64,000 nucleotides of DNA, taken from positions 124,001 to 188,000 of the forward strand of contig CAZEGN010000001.1 of the NCBI GenBank assembly GCA_964512325.1. Reading direction: 5' to 3'. The position numbers were made by a program, and so were the translations under genes. Every line of letters starts with the position of its first letter. Within the stretch, counting starts at the first letter, position 1. Positions 1-9,336 of this stretch are shown here, piece by piece. The notes under the pieces are model-generated. The model did not search any database and was not told the DNA's origin. It saw only the letters and a program-made list of their open reading frames with translations. The DNA comes from JACQZO01 sp964512325. GTDB lineage: Bacteria > Patescibacteriota > Gracilibacteria > RBG-16-42-10.

Positions 1-828
1 ACGATAAAAAGCTTAGAAAAGGAAATCGAGCTACTAGAATTGAATGTACAAGCTGAATATGAAGAACAGACACATATTCAGCATCAAATTCAAGCTATTC
101 AAGCAGAGTTAAGCCCCCCAGGTAATGAGGAAACAGCATTAACCAAAAGCCAAGAAAGGCTCAAGCTTCTAGAAGAGCAACAGGAAGAAATCAAGCAAAG
201 ACAGACCCAGCTTGCACATCTCAAAAAAGATTGTGAGCGTATTGAAGACACTCTTACCACGCAAGAACAACAAGACCAAGAACTACTTAAAAATCGTGAA
301 ACATTGACAGTTTTAGCAGAGGCTCTTAGCTACAGAGGCATACCAACCATGATTATTGAAGAAGCAATCCCCCGTTTAGAGCAATACGCAAATGATATAT
401 TGAGCTTTCTTTCAGATAATACAATGTCAGTTCGTTTCAGTCTCAGTCGAACCAGTAAAACTGATAAGGACAATCAAATTGAGACACTAGATATTCTTAT
501 TGGTGACACATTCGGTACTAGAGCCTATGAACTATTTAGTGGAGGTGAAGCATTTAGAATTGATATTGCGCTCCGCTTAGCACTAACTAAGTTATTAACT
601 GAACGCAGCAATGGAAAGATTGATTTTTTAGTAATCGATGAGGGCTTCGGATCTCAAGACGAAAGTGGCAAAGATCATGTTATGCAAATCATCCACAAGC
701 TAGAAAGGTATTTCAAACTCATCATTATTATTACTCATGTCGATTCATTAAAAGAGACCTTCCCCGACCGCTTATTAGTCAAGAAAGGCCCTTATGGCTC
801 AGAAGTAATGGTCGATCAAGAAGATTAA
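1..828 (+). CDS. sbcC: SbcC/Rad50-type exonuclease subunit, C-terminal part (5' truncated by window edge)
   Basis: The reading frame is open from base 1, so the gene begins outside the window; a TTG at 40 is internal, not a start. Residues ~1-85 of the visible part are charged and Gln/Glu-rich, consistent with the returning arm of the SMC-like coiled coil. The C-terminal ATPase lobe follows, with an ABC signature LFSGGEAFR (~residue 178) and a Walker B segment FLVIDEGF. SbcC pairs with the SbcD nuclease to process DNA ends and hairpins; this is family knowledge, and sbcD is not in view. It converges on the A2M gene with only two bases between stop codons. The family call is secure. RecF/RecN-type proteins are less likely because of the LFSGGE signature. 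Confidence 0.9.
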   Translation, partial: TIKSLEKEIELLELNVQAEYEEQTHIQHQIQAIQAELSPPGNEETALTKSQERLKLLEEQQEEIKQRQTQLAHLKKDCERIEDTLTTQEQQDQELLKNRETLTVLAEALSYRGIPTMIIEEAIPRLEQYANDILSFLSDNTMSVRFSLSRTSKTDKDNQIETLDILIGDTFGTRAYELFSGGEAFRIDIALRLALTKLLTERSNGKIDFLVIDEGFGSQDESGKDHVMQIIHKLERYFKLIIIITHVDSLKETFPDRLLVKKGPYGSEVMVDQED

Positions 829-830
829 GC

Positions 831-3800
831 CTATTTTACAATCACATTCTCTACTGCAGTTGTCCCAAACATATCAGGCGCTCGCTGTAAAAAGATACGG
901 GCGGGTTTCACTTTATATGCTCCCTGTATTCCAGCTTTCGCTAAGTACGATACCGTATAAACTCCCCTCGGTAGATTATGGGCATACGTTATGACCCGGT
1001 TATCTCTAATTTCTTGATAGTCCCAATTTAACGGTCCAAGCTGTGTTTTGATACTTTGGCGATCAATTTTCAAATTGTTGATTTCATCTAACAAGTGCTC
1101 TTGCCATGATGACGCAGTGGCAAAGACAAAATTTTGTGCGGTAAGACCAGCAGGCAAATTATCCTCAATCACTGCAAAGTTTTGATCAGCCGGCACAATC
1201 ACTGTAAGTTTGACTTGCACGTCCTGACCTCGGTTAAAGGTGGTTAACGGATACAAATGTCCTTTGTCAGCCAGATCATAATATTCACGATATATACTTA
1301 ATCCCTCAGTCCTTGGCTGAGCATTTTCACCTCTTACCTCATAAGACATATAACCCCAATAATAAAGAGGCCCTGGCGAAGATTTCTGAATGACAATGGT
1401 ATTACTTGCTAGATTTTCTTTTGTTAGAAAAGAAGAAATATCAATATCAGCCACTTGAGTCGATGTGACAACAGGAGTTTCATTTACCCATATAGACCAG
1501 GTGGTGTTTTCTTGAGTTGTACGGTTTTTTAGCCATTGATTTACCGCCCATATATAGTTGCTATCTCCATAGCCATCATTATATTCCTGTGCCGTACGCG
1601 CAATGACAATATACCGCACAAGATCATGGATAATCTGTAAATTGCTCGCTATTTTTTCCTGCATAAACACATTTAGTAGGACACTATTTAAATGGACCTT
1701 ACTCATTGACTCAGCTAACTCAGAGCTTTCTTCAAAGTGAGCTAAGTTGCCACTCTTAATCAACTTGTTTTTGATAGCGGCAATAATTACTTGAGCTTGT
1801 TGATCTCGTTTCTGATTTTGAAGTGCCAAAGTTAGGTAGCCTTGACCAATTAGAGGTAGTTCCTGGTAGCGATCAAACAAGCCCTGAGTGCTTATGCTCG
1901 TGTCATCAGAAAGTGTAAGGACATAGGCAATAAAAGCCTTATCAGTTAGCACACTTGCTAGCTGCCTTTGAGCACTTACCCGCCCCTCAGCGGTAAATGA
2001 GGCTTGAACCTCAGAACTTATCTCTGTTGGCGCCTGATAGAAATACTGTGTTACAAATTCCTTAGCTCGATTCAAAATCCAATCGTCCACATGCAAACCA
2101 TTTGTCACGGCAATATGGAATGCAAGTGTGACTTGTGCTGATAAAAAGGGCGAACTCTCGTTATTACCTGGATAATAAGTAAATCCCCCATCATTTTGAG
2201 CGTATGTATAAAGTTTTTGCAGGACGAGACTAGACTGTTCATTTTTCTGCTGCACTGAAAGATTGTGATTAAGACTCAGTGCAATTAATTTTGCTGCCAA
2301 CACATCAGCAGATTCATAAGTGTTTGCATCAATACCCTCATAAAAAGCCCTGGTCGTGTCAAGCAAATTGCTAGTGATATGCAGACCAGCTTGTACAGTG
2401 TCACTAATCACTCCAACTGGTATTATTAACTGTTCAAGCGCCGTATTACTTTCTAGTATGCCCCCAAAAGTTGTAGTCTCCTTGCTGACCCAAGGAACAA
2501 CAGGAATGCTTTTTTCTAAAATATCACTGCCCTTTTCATTCTGTAAACTGTAAGTAAATGTTGCTCCGGTTGCCGAAGAATTTACTTTCGTATCCCAATA
2601 CACTGTCTGCTGTGATTGACTTCCAATATGTATATTTTGTTTACTACTTTCTATAGTAACATGTTCAGCGTTGAGAGAAATCGTAGTATCGACTGGTGTA
2701 CTAGTTTGATTATGGATAACAGCCCCGATTCGTACGCGATCTTCATTGGTCAAAAACCGCGGCAAGATTGGATCAACAAAAATACTTTTCTGTGCTACCA
2801 CCTGAATAGTGGCACTGCCAACATCAGTCTTATCGGTAGCTCCAAATACCCATACCTGCCAAGTCGTAGTATTGTCAGGCAGTGTGAATTTTATAGTAGC
2901 CTTTCCATCGTGATCGGTTACGATATGAGGATTGAAGTAGGCAGTATCTTTGAAGTTCTTTCGCTTTGCTAAGGCATCACTTCCGCCACCTCCTTTTGTA
3001 CCGCCAGTTTTTTTCACATCAATTCTTTGAATTAAGTTTACTAAACTCTCATAAGTAGTAACTGCTAATGAACGCTGGCCAAAGAATCTTTCTAACAAAT
3101 CAACATCACGCCCACCAGTTAAGGCTAATAATCCCTGGTCAACCACAGCCACAGCAAAGTCACCGCTTACCGGTTGATTTGATGCGTCCCTAACTAACAT
3201 ATCGACACTGACAATGTTGCCAGGTTCATAAGCTTTTTTATCAGGCATTAAACTCACAGCGAGTTTACGTGATTCATTGTTGAGTCTGAGGTTTATATAT
3301 CCCAGTTTAAAACCAGGAATATTGTCTTTTCCATACCCCTTGACCAAGGTGAGCGATACAAAAACATTAGGCAAGTACTCAGCTTTAAGCGGCACATCTA
3401 TAGTGGTAGCAGTTGTTGTTATATCTATCACTTTTTTTTCTAAGATGCCGCTTCTTTCGATGGTAAGTAATCCCTTCACTCCTTCATATGGTGACTTCAC
3501 TAGTAGCTTAGCGGTGTCACCAACTTTGTACTCTTCACGATCGGGAATGATTTCCAAGCGATCATTATTATCTCTACCCCAACTGATATATGACTCACTA
3601 CTTGCCCAGATGTCGGTAGCTGATGTAATGACATGTCCTTTACTATCAATAGTACGGACCACGACGTGATATTGTCCCCCCTCTGGTAGGGCAAATACAA
3701 TCTGGCCCTTGCCTTCATTATTTGTTGCAAAGGACGATATTTTTACCAAGGTATCATTAAATGAAGTATCATAATAAAAGAAGCCATCAATGCCTCGTTT

Positions 3801-6665
3801 TTTTACTGTTTTGTATTCACGTTTATACATTTGCACTTCTCCCCTAACATTTCCTCTTGGCTTACCTAAAGTTGTAAGTGATTGAAGCAAGAAAGTGGCA
3901 TTTTCTTTTTGCTTTACTACATAATTCTGATTAGCAATGCCTACGTAGAAGTCTCCCTTATGAATAATCACCTCTTTGGTCGTGTAAATCATTTGCAAGG
4001 TATTTGGATCTTCCACGCCGACTTCGATGCTCATTAGCTGTGATTCTTTTTGTTGGTTAAAAGTGGCCGGAATGGTTAACGTTGCCTGACCACGTTCATC
4101 AGTGGTGATAGTTTTTTCAAGCCAGACCTTGCCCGACTCACCAGTCGGATCACAATAAAAGCAGTCTGTCATACTGTCAGAGAAACTATAGCTCCAAGCA
4201 CCTCGGTCAAAAAAGTAATCAGCTGAGTATACCCGGTATTTCAACTTTGCATGTGCTAGCGGTGCACCAAAATAATAATTGGCATTAATAGCAACTTTTA
4301 CTTCATCATCTCGAATATATTCATCTTGATCCGTGGCAAGCTCCACCTTAAATAAAGGCTTTTGATATTCCTCAACCAAAAATGATGTGGCAAAGTGCTC
4401 ATTTTCAATTTGAGTGGTTAGAGTATAAGTCCCTACTGGAGCGACAGCCGGCAATACAAATGCTTCACTGATTGTGCCATGCGAATCAGCGATCAGCTCT
4501 TTCTCCCAAACACTCTCGCCCTGAGGATTAATGATATTTGTTTTTATTTTTGTACCAGCATTCAGCACTTGATAGTATGTATCCAAGTCTTGACGATAAA
4601 TTCCCTTAAAGAAAACCTCTTGTCCAGGCTGATAAAGAGGCCGATCTGTAGTAATAAATGCTCTTATTGTCTCGGGGGCATAGCTTTGACTGATATAGTA
4701 ATTCCACGGTTCAATTCCTTGATTCCAAGTGTAATCGTTTCCAGCGATTGCAAGATCTCCATTATACTCCCCTATCACCAAGACGGAAGGCAAACTATAG
4801 TAGTTATCTGGGGACTTAGTAAAACCCTCCGGCCAAGTAAAAGCAAAGACACCATCTTGATCTGTATTACCACTGAGCAGCACTTTATTTGGACCTGAGA
4901 GAATAGAAACCGCAACTCCAGCAATTGGTAAACCAGATTTCAAGTCAGTCGCCCACACTAGACCGCCCTTAGGAAACGTTTTAAAAGTGAGGGCTGTTTT
5001 GCTAACCATAAATGCTTGACTGAGTTTCAGCTGCGTACCGGCCACTGAAGATGCCTGCATAATATATACCCCAGAGTTTTGTAATCGACTGGTTAAATCA
5101 ACTGGAATTTCTACCACTTCATTCAATGGGTTGGGCGAAGTAATCTGCCATGTACCTAGGACAACTCCCGCCACCTTTCCGCTCTGTAAGAAATCCCAAA
5201 CTTGAGCAGTATCGACTTTTGCAAGTGACAAATTAACTTTTGCCACATTGATGGCTTGTAGCATTTGTTGATATTCAGAACCATAACCATCTATTAAACC
5301 AAACCGCTGCCTGCCAACGAAAGCAAGATCGGGTGTGACAGGCGCAGTATCAAATTGTAATACAAAGTCATAAGGCATTTTTTGCCCATATTGGTCTTTC
5401 CAATCTTTACTCAATGTTACTTTATAGTGAGTGGAAGGAAGAAAATCGCCACTAATACTCAAACTCTGATTTTCTGATACTTCAGCCAGGTCATTAAATT
5501 GATTCGAGACTCCTGGCTCTATTCTAATAAATTGATCAATATTTTCAGAGCTCATTGGATTAGAGAATGTAATCGCCACTCCATATCGAGAAGCACTTTT
5601 TGCATTTTGTTCTGGTTGGCTCTGCTGCACGATTGGCAAACCAACAGTTGTAAAAGGCAGGACAAATGGATTTTGCAAAGAGAACTGTCCTTCTTTTGAT
5701 TTCAAACCTTGATTAATGGTAACAATAAACTTCGTCTGATATGCCAATGGCTGTTGTGGCGTCAGAATTGCTTGAGTCCCCTCTTCTTCTAGACGTAGCG
5801 CAAAAGAAACCTTCTGATTAGACTCAGCGACTTCCCATTCAATATTCTGCTCTAAAGAGCTTTGATCAACAGCCTGGTTAAAACGAATAATTACCTCTGT
5901 ATTAGGTCCTGCCTTACTGTAATTAGACGATGGATAACTATAAACAATATCAGGATGTGCAGTATCAAACTGCCAAGAAAAATTGCTGGCTAAGTTAATG
6001 CCATAAATATCTTGCATGCTTTTATCCACCTCCACAGTATAAGTTGTAGCTGGCAAAAGCTGCTCTGGTTGGTACTGTACTGTATTTGTACCTAACCATT
6101 TAAATTGACCTTTCACCGCTGGTGTAATTTTTATTGGCGGGATAAGACTATCTCTGGCCTGTATCGATGTAGCAGGAATCATTGCCCGATCAAATACTAC
6201 TGTAATTGGTGTAGAGCGGTCTTCTACTATAGCCTTGGGCAAACTCATAACAACTGCAGGCGGTCCAGAAATTTCGAATCTTTGGTAAAAAGACTCTGTC
6301 AGCTTCTTTTGAAAAATATCTTGCGCGCTACTATCAATAAACAGTTGATAATCTTTTTGCATTCCCCAGCTGCCACCAGCCGGTGTAAACACTAACGTAT
6401 TTCCCTCCCAACTCACGTGACCTTCATGTGTGGGCAAAATACGAAGAGCATTTTCAACACTTCGCTTATCCATCAACCGAGAAAAGGGAATACGTAGTGG
6501 ACTGGTGACCTCTATTTTTTGCACTTCACCAACAGCTAACTTTTCTCCTAGTACTTGTGGCGGAGGCAAAAAGTAGACACCAGCTCCTATCGCGATTAGC
6601 CCAATCATTACTACAGCTACACCAAGCAACAATACTTTAGACCACTTGTTTTTTAATATAGACAT
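831..6665 (-). CDS. Alpha-2-macroglobulin family protein lacking the thioester
   Basis: A 1944-residue membrane-anchored, outward-facing protein. A hydrophobic segment at ~10-32 has no lipobox, so it looks like an uncleaved anchor or signal peptide. Residues ~40-450 hold about four repeats resembling bacterial Ig-like (Big_5) domains. Macroglobulin domains follow, with the hallmark TDRPLYQPGQ near 675, a Gly-rich stretch (GGTKGGGGS, ~1222) where a bait region might lie, and NTTTWQVWVFG near 1267. The terpenoid-toroid domain (~1430-1650) is recognisable but reads NTYESAD where thioester family members have CxEQ. The only cysteines noticed are the pair DCFYC (~837). Family members trap proteases that attack the envelope. 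Without a thioester, covalent capture is not expected, so a YfaS-like or purely conformational mode is inferred. Unlike E. coli yfhM, no pbpC is adjacent. Confidence 0.92.
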   Translation of the reverse strand: MSILKNKWSKVLLLGVAVVMIGLIAIGAGVYFLPPPQVLGEKLAVGEVQKIEVTSPLRIPFSRLMDKRSVENALRILPTHEGHVSWEGNTLVFTPAGGSWGMQKDYQLFIDSSAQDIFQKKLTESFYQRFEISGPPAVVMSLPKAIVEDRSTPITVVFDRAMIPATSIQARDSLIPPIKITPAVKGQFKWLGTNTVQYQPEQLLPATTYTVEVDKSMQDIYGINLASNFSWQFDTAHPDIVYSYPSSNYSKAGPNTEVIIRFNQAVDQSSLEQNIEWEVAESNQKVSFALRLEEEGTQAILTPQQPLAYQTKFIVTINQGLKSKEGQFSLQNPFVLPFTTVGLPIVQQSQPEQNAKSASRYGVAITFSNPMSSENIDQFIRIEPGVSNQFNDLAEVSENQSLSISGDFLPSTHYKVTLSKDWKDQYGQKMPYDFVLQFDTAPVTPDLAFVGRQRFGLIDGYGSEYQQMLQAINVAKVNLSLAKVDTAQVWDFLQSGKVAGVVLGTWQITSPNPLNEVVEIPVDLTSRLQNSGVYIMQASSVAGTQLKLSQAFMVSKTALTFKTFPKGGLVWATDLKSGLPIAGVAVSILSGPNKVLLSGNTDQDGVFAFTWPEGFTKSPDNYYSLPSVLVIGEYNGDLAIAGNDYTWNQGIEPWNYYISQSYAPETIRAFITTDRPLYQPGQEVFFKGIYRQDLDTYYQVLNAGTKIKTNIINPQGESVWEKELIADSHGTISEAFVLPAVAPVGTYTLTTQIENEHFATSFLVEEYQKPLFKVELATDQDEYIRDDEVKVAINANYYFGAPLAHAKLKYRVYSADYFFDRGAWSYSFSDSMTDCFYCDPTGESGKVWLEKTITTDERGQATLTIPATFNQQKESQLMSIEVGVEDPNTLQMIYTTKEVIIHKGDFYVGIANQNYVVKQKENATFLLQSLTTLGKPRGNVRGEVQMYKREYKTVKKRGIDGFFYYDTSFNDTLVKISSFATNNEGKGQIVFALPEGGQYHVVVRTIDSKGHVITSATDIWASSESYISWGRDNNDRLEIIPDREEYKVGDTAKLLVKSPYEGVKGLLTIERSGILEKKVIDITTTATTIDVPLKAEYLPNVFVSLTLVKGYGKDNIPGFKLGYINLRLNNESRKLAVSLMPDKKAYEPGNIVSVDMLVRDASNQPVSGDFAVAVVDQGLLALTGGRDVDLLERFFGQRSLAVTTYESLVNLIQRIDVKKTGGTKGGGGSDALAKRKNFKDTAYFNPHIVTDHDGKATIKFTLPDNTTTWQVWVFGATDKTDVGSATIQVVAQKSIFVDPILPRFLTNEDRVRIGAVIHNQTSTPVDTTISLNAEHVTIESSKQNIHIGSQSQQTVYWDTKVNSSATGATFTYSLQNEKGSDILEKSIPVVPWVSKETTTFGGILESNTALEQLIIPVGVISDTVQAGLHITSNLLDTTRAFYEGIDANTYESADVLAAKLIALSLNHNLSVQQKNEQSSLVLQKLYTYAQNDGGFTYYPGNNESSPFLSAQVTLAFHIAVTNGLHVDDWILNRAKEFVTQYFYQAPTEISSEVQASFTAEGRVSAQRQLASVLTDKAFIAYVLTLSDDTSISTQGLFDRYQELPLIGQGYLTLALQNQKRDQQAQVIIAAIKNKLIKSGNLAHFEESSELAESMSKVHLNSVLLNVFMQEKIASNLQIIHDLVRYIVIARTAQEYNDGYGDSNYIWAVNQWLKNRTTQENTTWSIWVNETPVVTSTQVADIDISSFLTKENLASNTIVIQKSSPGPLYYWGYMSYEVRGENAQPRTEGLSIYREYYDLADKGHLYPLTTFNRGQDVQVKLTVIVPADQNFAVIEDNLPAGLTAQNFVFATASSWQEHLLDEINNLKIDRQSIKTQLGPLNWDYQEIRDNRVITYAHNLPRGVYTVSYLAKAGIQGAYKVKPARIFLQRAPDMFGTTAVENVIVK

Positions 6666-6708
6666 AGGAAAAGAAATTTATGGAGAGGTGCGATCTATTT
6701 CAGCACCC

Positions 6709-6745
6709 ATTTTACAACTACAATCTACCACCTTGAATTTATAAT
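6709..6745. promoter_or_regulatory. Overlapping divergent promoter candidates (A2M / csaB-like)
   Basis: On the minus strand, TTCAAG, a 17-nt spacer and TAAAAT (6737 down to 6709) would drive the A2M gene with a leader of about 37 nt. On the plus strand, a perfect TATAAT at 6740-6745 lies 56 nt before the pyruvyl-transferase start, but its -35 region is poor. The -10 boxes are convincing; the -35 boxes are weak. This is pattern matching in A/T-rich DNA, so confidence is low. Confidence 0.35.
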
Positions 6746-6801
6746 TGATACTAGCAATCCGCCCGAACTTCTTTTACTCTTTTCCTCGATGAATAGCATT
6801 T

Positions 6802-7824
6802 ATGAAATTTGCATTATTTGGTAGTTATGGCCGAGACAATATTGGCGATGAAGCGATTGCTGATGGCATTCACAAGATGCTACAAGAAATTATACCAAGC
6901 GCAGAAATCACTCTTTTCACTCACAACATTGAGACAGCAGCTACACTGCATCCCCAATTTTCAGCTATCAAGCCAGTTATCGCCACAGGACTACGCAGCC
7001 TGTTCAGACAGTGGCAAAGCGGTGTTTGGAAAGAGAATATACGTACGTTGCAAGAGTGTGACTACATTATTGTAGGAGGAGGGGGCATTTTTCACGATTA
7101 TGAAACTGAGCAGAAAGGGATCAACCCACTTTTCATATGGTGGCTAAGGGTGTTGATTTTTGCTCTTTTAAAAAAACCTATACTAATTTGGGCGGTGGGC
7201 ATTGGCCCAATACATAAGAGCTTTAGCCACTTTTGGCTAAAAGGAATATTAAAGCGCGCTCATACTATCACCGTTCGTGATCAAGATTCAGCCTTACTCG
7301 TTCACAATGTACAGCACACAGCCACAATCGTTCCTGATCCTGTCTGGGGATTATTTCAAAACCAATCCAAGACAAAAGATCCAACATTAACAATTAATAT
7401 CAGACCTAATCAGCGCATCCCTTCACTGCAAATTAAAAAGTTGCTCTATGAAAAAATAAGCAGTTTGCAAACGCAATACCAGTTCCAAAAAATCCAGTTC
7501 ATCCCTTTTGCGCTAAAGCAGCCTGATGATCGAGAGCTAATGAATGAGTTTGTGAAAGAGTTAGGAGATCGATTTCACATTCCGGTCACCATTGTTTCTC
7601 CACAATCACCACTTGAGGCATTTACACTGATTGCTAAAAGCACAGCCATGATCGCCATGCGTTTTCACAGCTACATCTTTGCACAATCAGCACAGTGTCC
7701 CTGTATATTATTAAGCTACAGTGCGAAAACTGATGCCATCGCTCAACAAACTTTATTGAAAAACTTAGCTTTACAAAAACAAGCTCAGGTTTTTTGGCTG
7801 CAAATTTTAAGCACAAAGCATTGA
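6802..7824 (+). CDS. csaB: Polysaccharide pyruvyl transferase family protein (CsaB-like)
   Basis: A 340-residue protein of the PF04230 family. The N-terminus reads FGSYGRDNIGDEAI, the typical GxxNxGDEA opening; a second motif is YIIVGGGGIFHDY (~88-100). The C-terminal half carries the conserved RFHSYIFAQ segment (~290) used by this GT-B-like family. CsaB enzymes move pyruvate from PEP onto a cell-wall polysaccharide so that S-layer proteins with SLH domains can bind. That role is inferred: no SLH protein is visible, and other members modify exopolysaccharide. It is cytoplasmic, with no signal peptide. The next gene encodes a secreted SH3 protein that starts 44 nt downstream, so the two may share a transcript. 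Confidence 0.8.
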   Translation: MKFALFGSYGRDNIGDEAIADGIHKMLQEIIPSAEITLFTHNIETAATLHPQFSAIKPVIATGLRSLFRQWQSGVWKENIRTLQECDYIIVGGGGIFHDYETEQKGINPLFIWWLRVLIFALLKKPILIWAVGIGPIHKSFSHFWLKGILKRAHTITVRDQDSALLVHNVQHTATIVPDPVWGLFQNQSKTKDPTLTINIRPNQRIPSLQIKKLLYEKISSLQTQYQFQKIQFIPFALKQPDDRELMNEFVKELGDRFHIPVTIVSPQSPLEAFTLIAKSTAMIAMRFHSYIFAQSAQCPCILLSYSAKTDAIAQQTLLKNLALQKQAQVFWLQILSTKH

Positions 7825-7868
7825 TTATCTCATCAAGAAAACCTACTTTATTAAAAAAAATCATCACT

Positions 7869-8978
7869 ATGAAAAAGCTTTTTATATTCACCCTCATTGC
7901 TGTGCTTTTGCTTACCCCTCAATTCAACGTTGAGGCACAAGAAGGAGAGACGACCGTTTACAATTATTTTCTAGTCACGAAAGCAGCCAATGTTCGCGCT
8001 AAGCCCAATATGAATGGCAAAATTATCGGAGGGGTGCACGCGGATGATCTGGTATATGTGTTAACTAGGAATAATGATTGGTGCAGTGTTGAATTTGAGG
8101 GTTACAAAGAAGCTTATATTTATTGTAACTTGCTGGAAGAAGATACGTCAGCTTATGCAGATTATGACTACACCACAAATGACTTTCCCCCAGAGACCAG
8201 TCTGAATAGTTCTTGGTCCAGCTTTAGCTTAGCCAATCAGGCTTGTGATAAACAAACACAAATCTGTAGTGGCAATTATCAAATAAGCATTAGCGGCTAC
8301 TTCACTGAGAAAGAGCGCGATCGTCAGGACTTAAATCTGCATGTACATGGTAGTTTCGATTTGCTAAATCCTGGAGCCAAAAAAATGAGTATAAATATCA
8401 ACGGCTCAGCTGGAAGTATCAGGGATTCAGTGCAAGGTAGTGCTCAGATAATAGCTACATCAACACAAACTTTTATAAAGTTTGAAAATGTGCTTGGCAA
8501 AAAACTCTTTGGCGAATTTCCCTTAGAACAGAATATATGGTTTGCAACTGAAAAAGGCCTATCAACACTAGCAATCAACGAACTAAGCAGCATAAGCAAT
8601 ACAGCTGCCTTGCAAGATCTTTTTCCAAATTCTCAATTTATCAATAGCAGTTCTCATAACGGGATAACCGAATTTCATTATCAGGTACCGCTAAATATCG
8701 ATGCACTTACTAATTTTGACGCCTTTGAATTTGAAGATATACCTGTACAGGAGTTGGCAATGTTAAAGCCACAGATCAGTCTAGATTATTGGGTAAATGA
8801 GAATAATATGCTTACTCAGATGAGTGCTACAGTCTATCTTGTAGATCCACAAGTACAAGGCAATGAAGCAAAAATAGAGTTTGCTTTGAAGCTCCAATCA
8901 ATCAACCAACCAATTCAAATCGAAATCCCCTCGGTTGAAAATACAACTCCTATCTCTCAACACGCCCTTGATTTTTAA
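7869..8978 (+). CDS. Secreted protein with N-terminal bacterial SH3 domain
   Basis: The ATG at 7869 is preferred over an in-frame ATG at 7794, because it opens a classic signal peptide (KK followed by a hydrophobic run, ending near VEAQ) and avoids overlap with the upstream gene. The mature protein (369 residues in total) begins with an SH3b-like domain (~30-78; ANVRAKPNMNGKIIG and a W-x-x-V strand), a fold often used to bind peptidoglycan peptides. The remaining ~290 residues are beta-rich, without a family I recognise. Their pattern (alternating short strands, a FIKFENV stretch, an aromatic-rich middle) resembles the lipoprotein at 48405-49355, suggesting an LppX/LolA-like cavity fold; this is inference. 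The likely location is the cell surface. Confidence 0.7.
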   Translation: MKKLFIFTLIAVLLLTPQFNVEAQEGETTVYNYFLVTKAANVRAKPNMNGKIIGGVHADDLVYVLTRNNDWCSVEFEGYKEAYIYCNLLEEDTSAYADYDYTTNDFPPETSLNSSWSSFSLANQACDKQTQICSGNYQISISGYFTEKERDRQDLNLHVHGSFDLLNPGAKKMSININGSAGSIRDSVQGSAQIIATSTQTFIKFENVLGKKLFGEFPLEQNIWFATEKGLSTLAINELSSISNTAALQDLFPNSQFINSSSHNGITEFHYQVPLNIDALTNFDAFEFEDIPVQELAMLKPQISLDYWVNENNMLTQMSATVYLVDPQVQGNEAKIEFALKLQSINQPIQIEIPSVENTTPISQHALDF

Positions 8979-8995
8979 TCAGCAACTACCTTGAT

Positions 8996-9274
8996 ATGAA
9001 AGACCATAACATATTACAGAAAGAGCTAGACCAGGCAAAAACATTAGTAAATTTAGGTGATATTTACCACCACTATAAGCATCCCGAGCGCTATTATCAG
9101 ATCATCACTCTAGGATTTATAGAGAGCAATGAAGAAATTAGTGTGGTATACCAAAGTCTCTATGCGCCATATTTTACCTGGATTAGACCTCTTAGTAATT
9201 TCACACAAACTGTTGAAAGCAATGGACAAACAGTACATCGTTTTCAAAAGTCAGTCCCATCACTCAGCAGATAG
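8996..9274 (+). CDS. DUF1653 family protein
   Basis: A 92-residue cytoplasmic protein. The segment GDIYHHYKHPERYYQIITLG, then VVYQSLYAPYFTWIRPLSNF, matches the DUF1653 pattern (GxxYxHYKG, YxxLY, WxRPLxxF). The family has no agreed biochemical function. It starts 17 nt after the SH3 protein and is probably co-transcribed. The last ~25 residues fall outside the domain. The downstream gene lies on the opposite strand, 62 nt away; I see no convincing terminator there. Confidence 0.75.
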   Translation: MKDHNILQKELDQAKTLVNLGDIYHHYKHPERYYQIITLGFIESNEEISVVYQSLYAPYFTWIRPLSNFTQTVESNGQTVHRFQKSVPSLSR

Positions 9275-9336
9275 CAAAAGCTCTAGCTCTTTTTTCATCT
9301 CAGATCTCTAAGCTAAGGTCTTCTTTTCTTTGATGT

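Noticed and set aside
2356..6395. Several plus-strand open frames of 65-139 codons within the A2M gene
   Set aside because: They lie wholly inside a clear minus-strand gene, show no recognisable domains and have no promoters.
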